A program made the position numbers and the translations under genes. A model generated the notes under the pieces. That model saw nothing but the letters and a program-made list of their open reading frames with translations, was not told the DNA's origin and searched no databases. This document shows positions 62,181-64,000 of a DNA stretch of 64,000 nucleotides, piece after piece (positions within the stretch are counted from its first letter, which is position 1; each line of letters opens with the position of its first letter). The stretch lies in the NCBI GenBank assembly GCA_038373865.1, contig JAXGGA010003419.1, positions 39,031 through 103,030 of the forward strand, in the 5' to 3' direction. This DNA is from Uloborus plumipes. Taxonomy: Eukaryota > Arthropoda > Arachnida > Araneae > Uloboridae.

Positions 62181-62377
62181 CAGGGCCTGATTACTGAATA
62201 GGCCAACTAGGCCGCGGCCTAGGGCCCTCACAATTTAGGGGCCCCCAAATGGCTAAAATTGTTGTAGTCAATGCCTAAATTTGTTTTATCCCATGCTTAA
62301 AATTGAAAAGATTCATTATGGGGGGGTCCAAAAAAAGTATTTGGCCTAGGGCCCCGTGATATCTTAATCAGGCCCTG
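62181..62377. mobile_element. hAT MITE, 197 bp, exact 8-bp duplication
   Basis: AATACTGT is duplicated exactly at 62173-62180 and 62378-62385. The ends are a perfect 13-bp inverted repeat, CAGGGCCTGATTA, and further in GGCCTAGGGCCC occurs near both ends. Non-coding and well preserved, so relatively recent. Confidence 0.9.
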
Positions 62378-63688
62378 AATACTGTGAATAACTTATTGCA
62401 CCCCAGAGCCCTCAGTCACAAAAACTGAGATTGGCACAGTAGGCCCTGGGCCCCATGGGCTGTTTGAGCCATTGAGTTAAGTTTAGAGCTGTTTATGCAA
62501 ATAAATTTGGGATGAGACCTCATTTGGATAGTCAACAACTCAGCTAGTAGGATTGTCTTTCTAAAATAGGTCTATTTTAACTACTGTATGTATGCTTAAC
62601 ATACAAAAAGTATTTTTAAAGCATAATAGCTTTTAATTAATTTAATCAAAAGCAGAATTTACATTTTACGGGTACTCACAAGTGTTGCCCTAGCAGAAGT
62701 CAATAATATAATAAGCCTAAAAGTCCCATTTAGAAGGAAAGAACAAAAGCATGCGTAGACAGAAACATTAACTTGACCAATGATAGGATCATGAACAACA
62801 CAATCATTTTACAAATTTTATTTCATGTAATAAAAGACATTTTTTCCCTTGCAAAATATTTGCACATGATTCTATTTTTTGAATAGAAAAAAAAGTAAGA
62901 AACAATACTACACACTCAAGATGCAGGCACTCCAAAATTTCTATTGCAAATATTTACTTCTATTATTAACTAGAACTAAAGGCAAGTAATTTAACAGAAA
63001 CTATAGTTGAGGCAAGCCTAACCTGGCAGTATTGTGAATGCTACACACATCCTAATCACAGGATTTCAACACTGCCAGCTTATAAAATACCATAGCTTAC
63101 AGGAAAAGAGAATTCTTTCTGATTTTTTTAAGTTTCTACAAACAGCACTCAGTTCCAAAAGCGCTTAAAGAATTTGATAGTACATTGTAGGAAAAGTATT
63201 AGTTAATGATATAATTATTCTTATACCTTGGACACATGAAAAATAGAAAATTTCTTTTCCTCCCTAAATTACACAGCTCAACACTTGCACAATTTGTAAA
63301 CTGAAATAGCTTAACTTTTTTAACGGAATCATGAATAATTGAATCACTTCAAAAATTAGTAATGAAACAAGAACGTTTTAAGCACATTTTCAAATCTTTC
63401 AGAGGCTTCGACATTAATTTTGTAATAATGCAAGCTATAAAAGAAGCCTCTTTGGGAAAAGAACAAATTTTTTGAACTTATAACGAAAATTAGATAGTAA
63501 TCAGTTTGTTTGCCAGTTTACTTTTATGATAATTAGTATAAGCAAACTAAATTATTAAGACACTAAAATAGTGTCTTGAATAACAAAATGAAAATGACAC
63601 ATGTTTCAAAAGCTGAAACATAAAAACAATCTGGTAAGAATGACGAAATCTTTTCAATATCAGTTTGGAAGAGAAAGAAAAGTATATA

Positions 63689-64000
63689 CAGGGTGTCCAC
63701 TCCAATCGTGGACCAATAGCTAATTTCTAAACCGTTAGAGATAAGCATAGAGTTTATTTAGGAAAAAATCTCCAAATTACGAAAGGAATTTTGGGTCTAT
63801 TCAATGTTTTTCAAAAAATCAAATTTTGAAAGAGTTACGAAATTTAAATTTTTATACAGCCCCCCAGTCCTATCAATCATATTTAGTAAAACATTCTTGA
63901 CACTGTAACGTTTAAAACTAAAAAAAAATCACTCTTCTACCACAAAAATTGACCGAGTTATGACGTTTTGAAAAATCAAGATTTTGAAGGATTTCGCATA
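63689..64000. mobile_element. Start of a mariner-like element, cut by the window end
   Basis: CAGGGTGTCCACTCCAATCG directly after TA (63687-63688) resembles mariner-type ends; the sequence that follows has no coding frame. The other end lies outside the window, so this cannot be confirmed. Confidence 0.4.

Larger units (their letters stand above)
60547..64000. other. Intron upstream of the zinc-finger array, running off the window
   Basis: Lies between the first alternative exon and the shared upstream exons expected beyond the window. It contains a solo pogo-like end (60762-60780), a pogo-like MITE (61493-61982), a hAT MITE (62181-62377) and the start of a mariner-like element at 63689. A GC-rich patch at 62400-62475 is probably another decayed element. 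No BTB-domain coding sequence is visible. Confidence 0.55.

Noticed and set aside
1..64000. tRNA, rRNA or CRISPR features
   Set aside because: No cloverleaf-like GGTTCGAATCC box, rRNA block or regularly spaced repeats were found; the repeats seen are microsatellites and transposon ends.

Overview
The window is about 70% A+T by eye. It carries no compact genes but is full of introns, microsatellites and small DNA transposons, so it is nuclear DNA from an animal, most likely an arthropod. A chelicerate such as a spider would fit the base composition, but that is a guess.

The only coding content I can support as functional is a set of eight short exons, all on the minus strand, spread from 4.0 to 60.5 kb. 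Each starts at a good splice acceptor (AG after a pyrimidine tract) and runs without a break to its own stop codon. Each encodes one pair of C2H2 zinc fingers. In every case the first two bases complete a split codon, so all eight join an upstream exon in the same phase. This is the layout of an arthropod BTB-zinc-finger gene that swaps 3'-terminal exons, as in longitudinals lacking (lola), or on a smaller scale broad and tramtrack. The shared BTB exons and promoter are not here; transcription runs leftward, so they should lie beyond base 64000. In transcript order the exons are 60248-60546, 57915-58108, 55829-56064, 42539-42873, 31079-31368, 24055-24341, 11942-12219 and 4036-4232. The 57915-58108 exon has no long ATG-initiated ORF and is easy to miss.

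Between the exons lie 2-13 kb of AT-rich intron holding many transposable-element relics, several with exact target-site duplications. They include pogo/Tigger-like elements (405-1253, 51511-52338, 61493-61982), TTAA-flanked piggyBac-like MITEs (4357-4880, 4521-4743, 25396-25617, 32310-32946, 34967-35662), hAT-like elements (15440-18626, 54647-55532, 62181-62377), a family with 5-bp duplications (15832-17512, 31937-32181), a family with 6-bp duplications (1494-1760, 57496-57756), a Helitron (43601-45440), a fold-back Tc1-like element (51091-53483), a Penelope-like or other retroelement fragment (29772-30074) and pieces of LINEs (8296-8529, 12417-12653, 36128-36275). Several are nested, which gives a relative insertion order. 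None of the elements identified interrupts a zinc-finger exon.

Together, the exons would give one regulator a choice of DNA-binding ends. The second finger is built to one plan (Trp-Lys at the start of the recognition helix in six of eight), while the first finger varies more.
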